Positions 1 to 7,535 are shown, counted from the first letter of the stretch. The stretch is 17,204 nucleotides of DNA from Desulfobacterales bacterium (GCA_016735415.1 JAERRP010000233.1:1-17204); one strand, 5' to 3'. Numbers and translations: made by a program. Notes: generated by a model from the letters alone, not told the origin.

Positions 1-1
1 C

Positions 2-1666
2 AGTGAAGGCGACACCTACGGCGGCATCTCCATGCTGCTCAACAACAATATCTCCATTCGCACCATGCGGGTCGAAGAAGATTCTTATTTTTTCGTGCTG
101 CCCCGCGCCCATTTTTCAGACCTGTGCCAGCGCTGCCCGGCTTTTTCGGACTTTTTTACCGACACCTTCGGCAAGCGCATGCTCGACCGCTCCTATGCCG
201 AAATATTCTCCCGGCGCATTTTGCCGAAAGACGAAACCCTGCACATTTTCAACATTTCGGTCGAACGCCTGATGACCCGCGACATCCTTGCCTGCCAGCA
301 GAATCTTCCGGCCCAGCAGGCCGCTGAGTTCATGCGCCGAAGGCGCTGCAGCTCGATTCTGGTTCAGAACAAAACGGGCCAGTATATCGGCATTGTCACC
401 GACGCCGACCTGCGCAACCGTATTATCGCGCAGGGTCTGGACATCCACACCCCGGTAGCAGCGATCATGTCCACACCCCTGGCCGACATTTCCGGCCAGT
501 TGTCGGTCTTTGAAGCCATGATGGCAATGATGCAGCAGAACCTGAAGCACCTGGCGGTCAAGGACGGCAGCGGACAGATCATCGGCACTGTCAGCAGCCG
601 GGATCTGCTGGCGGCTCAGGGACAGTCGCCGCTCTTCATCGTGCGTGAAATCAAATCGGCCATTTCGCGTAAAGAGCTGCACCAGAAACAGCGGCAACTG
701 CCGGGGCTGGTCCATAGCCTGATCAATTCAGGCGCCCGGGCCGAAAATGTTACGCGCCTGATTTCCACCATCGCGGATGCGATCCTCAACCGCCTGATCG
801 AAATGGCAATTGAATCCCTCGGGCCGCCACCGGCGCGCTTCGTCTTCATGATCATGGGCAGCGAAGGCCGCCATGAGCAGACCCTCAAGACCGATCAGGA
901 CAACGCCATCATTTTTCAGGACGTGGGCGAGGCGGCCCTGCCCGAAGTCCGCCACTATTTTCTCACCCTGGGAGAAACGGTCTGCACCTGGCTGGACGAA
1001 ACCGGTTATGCCTTCTGTAAAGGCGGGGTCATGGCCATGAATCCCGACTGGTGCCAGCCCTTCAGCGTCTGGTGCCAAAAATTTTCCGGGTGGATTCATA
1101 CCGCCGATCCTGAAAACCTGCTGCACTCCAGCATTTTTTTCGATTTTCGAGGTGCTTTCGGAGACATGGGCTTCATCGATCGGTTGCGGCGCCATCTTTT
1201 CGAATCCCTGGCCGGGTGGTCCGGATTCTTTCGGCACCTCACTGAAAATGCCCTGCATTTCAAGCCGCCCATCGGTTTTTTCCGCAACTTCGTGGTCGAA
1301 TCCAAAGGTGAACACCGCAACGCCTTTGATATCAAGCGCGCCATGATGCCGGTGGTCGATTTTGCCCGGATCCACGCCCTTAAAAACCAGATTGCCGAAA
1401 CCAATACCCTGGGGCGGCTTTACGACCTGAATGCCGGCGGCCATATCTCGGACAAGGATTATGAAGAAATCTCAAAATCATACAGCTACCTGATGCAGCT
1501 TCGGTTCATCCGCCAGATCACCGCCGTTATCGAAGAAAACGCCCCCGCGGACAATTACATCAATCCCAAAAAACTCTCGCGCATCGAACAGACCATGCTG
1601 AAGGAAATATTCAAACGGATTGAAAATTTCCAAACCAAGATGAGCTTCGAATTTACCGGTCAATGA
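2..1666 (+). CDS. cNMP-binding / CBS-pair / DUF294 nucleotidyltransferase-like protein (5' truncated by window edge)
   Basis: The reading frame is open to the left edge, and the residues before the first ATG at 32 (EGDTYGGISMLL) look like the end of a cyclic-nucleotide-binding beta-barrel, so the true start lies outside the window. Counting from the ATG at 32, a CBS pair follows at about residues 78-195 (MTRDILA, GIVTDADLRNRI, IMSTPL, GTVSSRDLL). A DUF294-type nucleotidyltransferase domain then carries GSEGRHEQTLKTDQDNA at about 276-292, with the paired acidic residues of the GlnD-like fold. A helical C-terminal DUF294 region runs to the TGA. Proteins of this architecture are usually a little over 600 residues, so roughly 60-90 residues are probably missing. 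The family is thought to act as a cytoplasmic sensor or regulator that may nucleotidylate a target; the substrate is unknown. It is separate from the trp operon that follows, which has its own promoter. Confidence 0.9.
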   Translation, partial: SEGDTYGGISMLLNNNISIRTMRVEEDSYFFVLPRAHFSDLCQRCPAFSDFFTDTFGKRMLDRSYAEIFSRRILPKDETLHIFNISVERLMTRDILACQQNLPAQQAAEFMRRRRCSSILVQNKTGQYIGIVTDADLRNRIIAQGLDIHTPVAAIMSTPLADISGQLSVFEAMMAMMQQNLKHLAVKDGSGQIIGTVSSRDLLAAQGQSPLFIVREIKSAISRKELHQKQRQLPGLVHSLINSGARAENVTRLISTIADAILNRLIEMAIESLGPPPARFVFMIMGSEGRHEQTLKTDQDNAIIFQDVGEAALPEVRHYFLTLGETVCTWLDETGYAFCKGGVMAMNPDWCQPFSVWCQKFSGWIHTADPENLLHSSIFFDFRGAFGDMGFIDRLRRHLFESLAGWSGFFRHLTENALHFKPPIGFFRNFVVESKGEHRNAFDIKRAMMPVVDFARIHALKNQIAETNTLGRLYDLNAGGHISDKDYEEISKSYSYLMQLRFIRQITAVIEENAPADNYINPKKLSRIEQTMLKEIFKRIENFQTKMSFEFTGQ

Positions 1667-1710
1667 CGGCGGCGGTCCATGTCAACCGTTCCGGCCGCGG
1701 CCATTTTAAC

Positions 1711-1739
1711 TTGACATCATCTTGAAACCATGCGAATTT
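1711..1739 (+). promoter_or_regulatory. Putative sigma70 promoter of the trp operon
   Basis: A perfect -35 hexamer TTGACA lies at 1711-1716. A weak -10 lies 17-18 bases on (GAATTT at 1734-1739, or AATTTT one base later). Transcription would start near 1746, leaving about 20 bases before the leader-peptide ATG at 1766, a usual distance for a trp leader. The -10 is poor, so the exact start is uncertain. No TrpR-like operator palindrome was recognised. Confidence 0.5.
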
Positions 1740-1765
1740 TTCGTTGACTGGAACATGGAGAAACA

Positions 1766-1831
1766 ATGCGCGTGACAATTCCCAAAGACCAGACCCAAAA
1801 GCACTACTGGTGGTGGCAGATCCCAACCTGA
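1766..1831 (+). CDS. trpL: trp operon leader peptide (21 aa, Trp-Trp-Trp)
   Basis: A short frame ATG(1766)...TGA(1829-1831) encodes 21 residues ending HYWWWQIPT. Three consecutive TGG codons lie at 1808-1816. GGAG at 1757-1760 is a good ribosome binding site, 5 bases before the ATG. Three adjacent Trp codons in a 21-codon ORF, placed between a promoter and trpE and followed by competing hairpins, are the hallmark of ribosome-mediated transcription attenuation. When charged tRNA-Trp is scarce the ribosome should stall at 1808-1816 and alter folding of the downstream RNA. The peptide itself probably has no function. Confidence 0.93.
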   Translation: MRVTIPKDQTQKHYWWWQIPT

Positions 1832-1881
1832 GGTGCGCCACCGGGAACGCTCAAAAAAATTGCAAGGATTTAGATCAAGCG

Positions 1882-1915
1882 ACCGTGGACAGCCCCTCAA
1901 AGGCCCACGGTTTTT
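1882..1915 (+). terminator. trp attenuator terminator hairpin 1
   Basis: ACCGTGG (1882-1888) pairs with CCACGGT (1905-1911). Inside it GCC (1892-1894) pairs with GGC (1902-1904), leaving a three-base bulge (ACA) and a seven-base loop. The stem runs directly into TTTTT (1911-1915). This has the form of an intrinsic terminator and is the likeliest attenuation site. Confidence 0.7.
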
Positions 1916-1925
1916 CAGTTTCTGA

Positions 1926-1961
1926 GGCCGTGGACGGCGATTTCCACGGTCGCTTTCTTTT
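1926..1961 (+). terminator. trp attenuator terminator hairpin 2
   Basis: GGCCGTGGA (1926-1934) pairs with TCCACGGTC (1943-1951), nine pairs including one G-U, with an eight-base loop. The T-rich stretch GCTTTCTTTT (1952-1961) follows. It repeats the stem sequence of the hairpin just upstream and could be a second terminator or, with segment B, part of the antiterminator. Which of the two dominates cannot be decided by eye. Confidence 0.6.
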
Positions 1962-2026
1962 GGCAGGCATAATTTGTCTGCGAGCGAAACCTTTTCAATA
2001 GCTTTCAAAATCCGGAGGCCTGCTCC

Positions 2027-3523
2027 ATGCTGCTGAAACAATTTCCAACACGTGAAGCTTTTCTCACCATGAGCCGCCAGGCCAATATTTTACCGGTGGC
2101 CTGCGAAATCCTGGCCGACACGGAAACCCCGGTTTCGCTGCTGGGCAAGTTCTACCGCTGGCAGTCCGATCTGTTCCTGTTTGAAAGTGTTGAAGGCGGT
2201 GAACGCTGGGGGCGCTACAGTTTTCTGGGCACCTCGGCCCGCAGCCATGTGCGGGTTTTCCCGGATGTCGTGGCCATCCGTGAAAAGGGCCGGGAAGAAC
2301 GGATCCCGCACGCCGGGCGTCCTCTTGAAATCCTTAAAAAACAGATGCAGGCCTACCGGCCGGCAGTCGTTTCCGATCTGCCGCGCTTCTGGGGTGGCAT
2401 GGTGGGTTATCTGACTTACGAATCGGTCAGTTTTATAGAGGCTATCCCCCATCAGTGGCCGGCCGATAAACCGCTGGCCCATTTTATCGTGCCGGACGAG
2501 TTGGTCATCTTCGACAATGTCCGCCATACCCTAACGGCGCTGATCATTGTTTACCTGGAAGATGGCCAGTCCGCCGAAACGGCCTATGACGAAGCGAAAA
2601 AGCGTCTGCAGGGTCTCCTGCGGCGCATTTCCACCCCCACACCGGCCGTGGAGACCCGACTGGCCGGCGCGACCGCCCCGGAATACACCTGCCGGCTTCA
2701 GGCCGTACATCCGGATTCGGATTTTCAGGAGAGCGTCAAAAAAGCAAAGGACTTTATCCGTGCCGGCGACATCATCCAGGCCGTTATTTCGCAGCCTTTC
2801 ATCTGTGACCATCCGCCGGACCTCTGGTCCCTCTACCGGGCCCAGCGTTACATCAACCCGTCACCCTACCTGTTTTTTCTTAAACTGGGCGACATGGCCC
2901 TGGTGGGGTCTTCCCCGGAAACCATGGTGCGCCTCGAAAACGGCGTGGCGACCTTGCGGCCCATTGCCGGAACACGCCCCCGCGGCGCCAGCGACAAAGA
3001 AGATCGCAAGCTGGCCGGCGAACTGCTGGAAGACGAGAAAGAAAAAGCGGAACACCTCATGCTGGTAGATCTGGGACGCAACGACCTGGGCCGCGTGGCT
3101 GAAACCGGCACCGTGCAGGTGACCGATCTGATGGTCATCGAGCGCTATTCGCATGTCATGCATCTGGTTTCCAACATTACCGCCGATCTCATGTCCGGCT
3201 GCGACGCCTGGGATCTGCTGGCCGCTTCCTTCCCGGCCGGCACCCTTTCCGGAGCACCCAAGATCCGCGCCATGGAAATAATCGCCGAATTGGAGCACGA
3301 ACCCCGGGGGCCCTACGGCGGAGCGGTCGGCTATGTATCCTTCAGCGGCAACATGGACATGGCCATCACCATCCGCACGGCCACAATCGAACAGGGCCGC
3401 CTGACCGTTCGGGCCGGGGCGGGCATCGTGGCCGACAGCGATCCTGAACGGGAGCGCATGGAAACCGTCAGCAAAGCCCGGGCCATGGAGCGCGCCCTGG
3501 ACATGCTCTCGCCGAACCGCTAA
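2027..3523 (+). CDS. trpE: Anthranilate synthase component I
   Basis: With TrpG, this enzyme converts chorismate and glutamine to anthranilate, the first committed step of tryptophan synthesis, in the cytoplasm. The 498-residue length is normal. The N-terminal domain has FESVEGGERWGRYSF at about 52-66, matching the LLES-type element that binds feedback-inhibiting Trp. The C-terminal chorismate-binding domain shows PIAGTRPRG, the charged ELLEDEKEKAEHLMLVDLGRNDLGR stretch (given here as family landmarks), PAGTLSGAPKIRAMEI and GAGIVADSDPE. The ATG at 2027 has GGAGG at 2014-2018 with 8 bases spacing; a later ATG at 2069 lacks such a site. It is the first structural gene after the attenuator, so both attenuation and allosteric feedback are expected. 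TrpE is preferred over PabB because of the Trp-binding motif and the operon context. Confidence 0.97.
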   Translation: MLLKQFPTREAFLTMSRQANILPVACEILADTETPVSLLGKFYRWQSDLFLFESVEGGERWGRYSFLGTSARSHVRVFPDVVAIREKGREERIPHAGRPLEILKKQMQAYRPAVVSDLPRFWGGMVGYLTYESVSFIEAIPHQWPADKPLAHFIVPDELVIFDNVRHTLTALIIVYLEDGQSAETAYDEAKKRLQGLLRRISTPTPAVETRLAGATAPEYTCRLQAVHPDSDFQESVKKAKDFIRAGDIIQAVISQPFICDHPPDLWSLYRAQRYINPSPYLFFLKLGDMALVGSSPETMVRLENGVATLRPIAGTRPRGASDKEDRKLAGELLEDEKEKAEHLMLVDLGRNDLGRVAETGTVQVTDLMVIERYSHVMHLVSNITADLMSGCDAWDLLAASFPAGTLSGAPKIRAMEIIAELEHEPRGPYGGAVGYVSFSGNMDMAITIRTATIEQGRLTVRAGAGIVADSDPERERMETVSKARAMERALDMLSPNR

Positions 3524-3539
3524 AAAGGAAATCTGCGCC

Positions 3540-4106
3540 ATGATTGTCATGATCGATAATTTTGATTCGTTTACCTATAATCTGGTCCAATACCTGCGGC
3601 AGCTGGGTCATGATGTTTTCGTGGCCCGCAACAATGCCCTGACGGTTGACGAAATTGAACGCATGACCCCCCGGGGCATCGTCATCTCCCCCGGCCCCGG
3701 GCGACCCGAAAATGCCGGCGTTTCCATGGCGGCCATCCGCACCTTTTCCGGGCGCATCCCAGTCCTGGGCGTGTGTCTCGGCCATCAGGCCATCGCGGCC
3801 GCTTTCGGCGGCCGCATCGTATCGGCCCGCCACCTGATGCACGGCAAAACATCGGATGTCACCGCTGACGGCCGCTCGGTTTACCAGGGAATCAAGCAAC
3901 CCTTTAAAGCCATGCGCTACCATTCACTGGCCGTATCCCGTAAAGATTTACCGGATTGCCTTGAAATAACGGCCGAATCCGAAGACGGCGAAATCATGGG
4001 CCTTCGGCATCGCGAGCATCCCACCGAAGGGCTTCAATTTCATCCCGAATCCATCATGACCCCGGTCGGCAAGCGTCTGCTGCGCAATTTTCTGAAAAGC
4101 TGTTGA
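3540..4106 (+). CDS. trpG: Anthranilate synthase component II (glutamine amidotransferase)
   Basis: This is the class I glutamine amidotransferase subunit that supplies ammonia to TrpE. The 188-residue protein is a stand-alone TrpG, not fused to TrpD or TrpE. It opens with MIDNFDSFTYNLVQYL, has the oxyanion strand ISPGPGRP at about 50-56, the nucleophile Cys79 in LGVCLGHQ, and the His168-Glu170 pair in QFHPES, so the triad is complete. AAGGA at 3525-3529 lies 10 bases before the ATG at 3540; a second ATG at 3549 is a possible start but less well placed. The gap from trpE is 16 bases. TrpG proteins may also serve PabB in folate synthesis, and that dual role cannot be excluded. Confidence 0.96.
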   Translation: MIVMIDNFDSFTYNLVQYLRQLGHDVFVARNNALTVDEIERMTPRGIVISPGPGRPENAGVSMAAIRTFSGRIPVLGVCLGHQAIAAAFGGRIVSARHLMHGKTSDVTADGRSVYQGIKQPFKAMRYHSLAVSRKDLPDCLEITAESEDGEIMGLRHREHPTEGLQFHPESIMTPVGKRLLRNFLKSC

Positions 4107-4186
4107 CTCGCAAAAACCTGAAAGACAAGAACAACCGCGGCGGCGTGCCAGCGGTTTCAGCGATCCCTGACAGGAGGAAAATTCCC

Positions 4187-5212
4187 ATGTTTCGTGACTA
4201 TCTCCAACAGATTGTGGCGGGTGAGAACCTGGACCAAAAACAGATGGCCGACATGTTGAGCCATATCTTCGCGGGCCAGATTACGGACGCCCAGATCGGT
4301 GCCTTCATGGCCGCCCTGGCCACCAAGGGCGAAACCGAGGAAGAACTGGCCGGGGCGGCCACGGCCATGCGCCGAAAGGCCGGCCGGATCCAATGCACCG
4401 CCGCCACCGTGGTCGACACCTGCGGCACGGGCGGCGACGGCCTGAACACCTTCAATATTTCCACCACGACCGCCTTTGTGGTGGCCGGCTGCGGCGTCAC
4501 CGTGGCCAAACACGGCAACCGGGCGGTTTCCAGCAAATGCGGCAGTGCCGACGTCCTGGAAGTCCTGGGGGTGCGGCTCGATCTTGATCCGGAACTGGTG
4601 GAGGAAGCCGTGGGGGAAATCGGCATCGGGTTCCTTTTTGCACCGCTTTACCACAGCGCCATGCGCCATGCGGCCAAGGCCCGCAAGGAAGTGGGATTGC
4701 GAAGTATTTTCAACATGCTGGGGCCACTTACCAATCCGGCCGGTGCCAACTGCCAGCTTATCGGTGTCTACGCACCGGAATTGACCGAAATGTTTGCCCA
4801 TACCCTGCGCCTGCTGGGATCCCGCCAGGCCTATGTGGTTCACGGCCACGACGGATTGGACGAAATCACCATCTGCGCCCCGACCCGCATATCGGAACTG
4901 AAAGACGGCCAGGTGCGGACCTTCAATCTGGATCCCACCACCTTTTTCGGCGATCCGGCCAGGGCTGAAGATCTGGCCGGCGGCGATCCCGAAGCCAACG
5001 CGGCCATTACTTCCGCTATCCTTGCCGGTGAGAAGGGACCACGACGCAATGTGGTCCTGTTGAATGCGTCTGCCGCATTGGTGGCGGCCGGCAAGGCGGA
5101 GGACTTCGAAGAAGGTCTGGCCCGGGCCCGCACATCCATCGACGACGGCGCCGCCAAGTCCAAACTGGACGAACTGGTACAGTTCACCCGGGAAAACGCC
5201 CCGACCCAATAG
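4187..5212 (+). CDS. trpD: Anthranilate phosphoribosyltransferase
   Basis: This enzyme transfers the phosphoribosyl group of PRPP to anthranilate, the second step of the pathway. The protein is 341 residues, a normal length for TrpD. The N-terminal helical domain (MFRDYLQQIVAGENL...) is followed by the PRPP-binding GTGGD at 80-84, NISTTTAF at 90-97, and KHGNR at 108-112. The start was set at ATG 4187 because AGGAGG at 4172-4177 sits 9 bases upstream. A longer frame beginning with TTG at 4103, overlapping the trpG stop, would add 28 low-complexity residues (KNLKDKNNRGG...) unlike the family and is rejected. The 80-base gap after trpG is the longest within the operon and holds no obvious signal apart from this ribosome binding site. 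Confidence 0.96.
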   Translation: MFRDYLQQIVAGENLDQKQMADMLSHIFAGQITDAQIGAFMAALATKGETEEELAGAATAMRRKAGRIQCTAATVVDTCGTGGDGLNTFNISTTTAFVVAGCGVTVAKHGNRAVSSKCGSADVLEVLGVRLDLDPELVEEAVGEIGIGFLFAPLYHSAMRHAAKARKEVGLRSIFNMLGPLTNPAGANCQLIGVYAPELTEMFAHTLRLLGSRQAYVVHGHDGLDEITICAPTRISELKDGQVRTFNLDPTTFFGDPARAEDLAGGDPEANAAITSAILAGEKGPRRNVVLLNASAALVAAGKAEDFEEGLARARTSIDDGAAKSKLDELVQFTRENAPTQ

Positions 5213-5241
5213 AACTTTTCAATCTGGAAATGCCAGCGCAA

Positions 5242-6078
5242 ATGGATATCCTGACACGTATTGTCGCGCACAAAAAAGAAGAAGTGGCTTCCGCGGCCGG
5301 CCGGATACCATTGGCCAACCTGCGTGGCCAGGCCCTGGCGGCCAAGGCCCGACGCCCGTTCTTTAAAGCCCTGGAACGCCCCGGCCCTTCCGGTGTCAAT
5401 ATCATTGCCGAAATCAAGCGGGCCTCACCCTCCAAAGGTTTGCTCTGCCCGAATCTGGATGCGGCCCGAACGGCATGCGCTTACCATACCGGCGGTGCGG
5501 CGGCCCTGTCGGTTTTGACGGACCGCACCTTTTTCAAGGGCGGGCCGGAAGCCCTCAAGGCGGCCCGGGCGGCCGTGCCCCTGCCGGTATTGCGCAAAGA
5601 TTTCCTGATCGATGAATACCAGGTCTACGAATCGATGGTCATGGGCGCCGACGCCGTCCTTCTGATATGCCGGATCCTGTCCGATCGCCAGCTTGATGAA
5701 CTGCTGGCCTTGTGCCGCGAACTCGGTCTGGACACGCTGGTCGAAATCCACACCCGGGAGGATCTCGATACCGCCCGTCGGGCCCAAGCCCCCCTGGTGG
5801 GCATCAACAACCGCAATTTGTCGACCTTTGAAACGGATTTGAACACGGCCATGGGAATGGCCCGCCATCTGGATGCCGCCCAGGTGCCGGTGGCCGCCAG
5901 TGGCATCCGCGGGCCGGAGGATATCCGCCGCAATTTGAACTGCGGCATTTATAATTTCCTGATCGGTGAAACCCTGGTGCGCGCCGAAGACCCGGCCACA
6001 GTGCTGAGGGAAATGATCCGGGCCGGCGCCGGATCCGGGCAACCGGCGCCGGCCACCCACAAGGGAAAACGACGATAA
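5242..6078 (+). CDS. trpC: Indole-3-glycerol phosphate synthase
   Basis: This (beta/alpha)8-barrel enzyme decarboxylates and closes CdRP to indole-3-glycerol phosphate, the fourth step. The family motifs are all present: NIIAEIKRASPSKG with catalytic Glu57 and Lys59, VLRKDFLIDEYQVYES with Lys119, GADAVLLI, LVEIHTREDL, GINNRNL and AASGIRGPEDI near the phosphate site. The ATG at 5242 gives the typical MDILxRIVxxKxxEV start and has GGAAA (5226-5230) about 11 bases upstream. An ATG at 5230 would add four residues but lies directly on that same GGAA, so it is less likely. The product is 278 residues and the gap after trpD is about 29 bases. It is separate from trpF, not the fused TrpCF of enterobacteria. 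Confidence 0.95.
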   Translation: MDILTRIVAHKKEEVASAAGRIPLANLRGQALAAKARRPFFKALERPGPSGVNIIAEIKRASPSKGLLCPNLDAARTACAYHTGGAAALSVLTDRTFFKGGPEALKAARAAVPLPVLRKDFLIDEYQVYESMVMGADAVLLICRILSDRQLDELLALCRELGLDTLVEIHTREDLDTARRAQAPLVGINNRNLSTFETDLNTAMGMARHLDAAQVPVAASGIRGPEDIRRNLNCGIYNFLIGETLVRAEDPATVLREMIRAGAGSGQPAPATHKGKRR

Positions 6079-6096
6079 TGCGAAGGATCCGCCGCG

Positions 6097-6801
6097 ATGT
6101 CCGATAAGGTGTTGGACGCCAACCACCCTCAAATCAAAATCTGCGGACTGACCCGACCGCAGGAAGCCGAAGCTTGTGCCGCCGCCGGTGCCGATGCGAT
6201 CGGCTATATTTTCTACCCCCCCAGTCCCCGCTGCATTCCGGCTGAACAGGCCGGCCGGATCACGCGTGTGCTGCCGGATACGGTCTGCCCGGTGGGAATC
6301 TTCGTCAACGCGACTTACGATGCCATTATGCAAACGGTTGAAATCGCAGGCCTCCGCGCCGTCCAGTTGCACGGTCGTGAAACCCCCGTACTAGTGGAAC
6401 GCTTGCGCACAAACGGTCTTACGGTGATCAAAGCACTGTTTTATAAGGGCACCCCCGGCTTTAACGCCATCGCCCGCTATTCGGCCTCCGCCTATCTCGT
6501 GGAATGTGTCGGCGGTCCCTTGCCGGGCGGCACCGCCCTTTCGTGGAACTGGTGCGAGGCCCGCCCGCTCTCAAACGATTTTCCCGTTGTTCTGGCCGGC
6601 GGTCTGTCGCCGGAAAACATTGCCGCCGCCATCCGGGAAGCTGAACCGGATGCCGTGGATGTGAGCTCGGGCATCGAAATTCAGCCCGGCCGCAAGGATC
6701 TCAGCAAAGTCCGGGCGCTGTGCCGGGTGGTCTCCCAGGTCGGCCTGAATCGCCCCCTTCGCAACATCTTCAGGAAAGATCGATTCCGCCGCCCGTTCTG
6801 A
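6097..6801 (+). CDS. trpF: Phosphoribosylanthranilate isomerase
   Basis: This enzyme carries out the Amadori rearrangement of PRA to CdRP, the third pathway step. KICGLTRPQEA holds the catalytic Cys16, followed by GADAIGYIFYPPSPRCI, VGIFVN, VQLHG, VVLAGGLSPENI and AVDVSSGIEIQPGRKDL, which supplies the general-acid Asp and the phosphate site. AGGA at 6084-6087 is 9 bases from the ATG. At 234 residues it is about 20-30 longer than most TrpF proteins. The extra tail (SQVGLNRPLRNIFRKDRFRRPF, basic) follows the conserved domain and is encoded in the stretch that overlaps the end of aat on the other strand by 32 bases. It is the last gene of this trp cluster; trpB and trpA do not follow. Confidence 0.95.
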   Translation: MSDKVLDANHPQIKICGLTRPQEAEACAAAGADAIGYIFYPPSPRCIPAEQAGRITRVLPDTVCPVGIFVNATYDAIMQTVEIAGLRAVQLHGRETPVLVERLRTNGLTVIKALFYKGTPGFNAIARYSASAYLVECVGGPLPGGTALSWNWCEARPLSNDFPVVLAGGLSPENIAAAIREAEPDAVDVSSGIEIQPGRKDLSKVRALCRVVSQVGLNRPLRNIFRKDRFRRPF

Positions 6802-7477
6802 AACGCCAGTTTCCCCGAAGGGTACGGTGTTTGAGCGAGCGGCGCAATTCCTTCAGAAAATGCATGCGGGGGATCTCGCGGGCCCCGAACTGCATCAGGT
6901 GGGGGGTGGTGACCTGGCAGTCGATCAGGTCGAACCCCTGACGTTGCAGGTTTTGGACCAGGACGACCAAAGCCGCCTTGGAGGCGTTGCTGACCCGTGC
7001 GAACATGGATTCGCCAAAAAAGGTCCGTCCCAGCGATACCCCGTAGAGCCCGCCCGCCAGTTGCCCCGCGCACCAGGTTTCAACCGAATGGGCCAGGCCG
7101 GCGGCGTGGAGACGACCGTAAGCCATGATCATTTCGGGCACGATCCAGGTCCCCGGATGATCCTCGCCACGCGCCGCCGCACAGCCATGCATCACGTCCT
7201 CGAAGGCCTTATCCAGGGTAAAGCTGAAACGGCCTTTGTTTAACAGGCGTCGCAACGAGCGGGAAATATGCAATTCACGGGGGTAGAGCACGAGGCGGGG
7301 ATCGGGGGACCACCACAGGATTGGATCGTCTTCGGCATACCAGGGGAAGATACCCTGGCGGTAAGCCCGAACGAGCCGATCCACACTGAGATCACCCCCC
7401 ACGGCCAGGAGGCCTTCACTGATGGCCAGATGCGGCGGTGGAAAGGTGAGTTCACTGGAAAGGCGGAAAACCGGCAT
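6770..7477 (-). CDS. aat: Leucyl/phenylalanyl-tRNA--protein transferase
   Basis: This cytoplasmic enzyme moves Leu or Phe from aminoacyl-tRNA to proteins with N-terminal Arg or Lys, creating a primary N-degron. The protein is 235 residues, close to the E. coli enzyme. Recognisable family segments are FPPPHLAISEGLLAVGGDL, AYRQGIFPWY, ILWWSPDPRLVL, GTWIVPEMI, HSVETW, GGLYGVSLGRTFFGESMF, SKAALV, and LIDCQVTTPHLMQFGAREIPR near the end. The start at 7477 gives the family N-terminus, but its ribosome binding site is weak. It lies 58 bases downstream of clpA with no terminator between, so it is probably the last gene of a clpS-clpA-aat operon. Its last 32 bases overlap the end of trpF, tail to tail. 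Confidence 0.96.
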   Translation of the reverse strand: MPVFRLSSELTFPPPHLAISEGLLAVGGDLSVDRLVRAYRQGIFPWYAEDDPILWWSPDPRLVLYPRELHISRSLRRLLNKGRFSFTLDKAFEDVMHGCAAARGEDHPGTWIVPEMIMAYGRLHAAGLAHSVETWCAGQLAGGLYGVSLGRTFFGESMFARVSNASKAALVVLVQNLQRQGFDLIDCQVTTPHLMQFGAREIPRMHFLKELRRSLKHRTLRGNWRFRTGGGIDLS

Positions 7478-7535
7478 GGCGGGTCACATCCGTCGAATTG
7501 CGTCGATGACTTCGGCAGCACAGGCCTGCACGGCC

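Larger units (their letters stand above)
1808..1961 (+). promoter_or_regulatory. trp attenuator: alternative RNA hairpins
   Basis: The Trp codons form the 5' arm of a hairpin: GGTGGC (1812-1817) pairs with GCCACC (1837-1842). Downstream are four interchangeable segments: A CCGTGG (1883-1888), B CCACGG (1905-1910), C CCGTGG (1928-1933) and D CCACGG (1944-1949). A:B and C:D each form a hairpin followed by a T-rich run, while B:C is an exclusive alternative. A and D also lie within a perfect 13-base inverted repeat (1877-1889 with 1943-1955). Segment 1839-1844 (CCACCGG) can pair with A with one bulged C. A ribosome stalled on the Trp codons would free that segment to capture A, leaving B to pair with C and preventing termination. 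The pairings are visible; the order of events is inference from known trp attenuators. Confidence 0.82.

Noticed and set aside
1668..1705. GC-rich segment GGCCGCGGCC after the DUF294 gene as a terminator
   Set aside because: The stem cannot form with a sensible loop and the following bases (ATTTTAAC) are a weak T-run, so it was not listed.
4103..4186. Extended trpD start at TTG 4103 overlapping the trpG stop
   Set aside because: The extra 28 residues do not resemble TrpD, while ATG 4187 has AGGAGG at an ideal distance.
4157..5209. Minus-strand open frame (350 codons) opposite trpD
   Set aside because: It mirrors trpD, contains no domain and has no ribosome binding site; trpD is certain.
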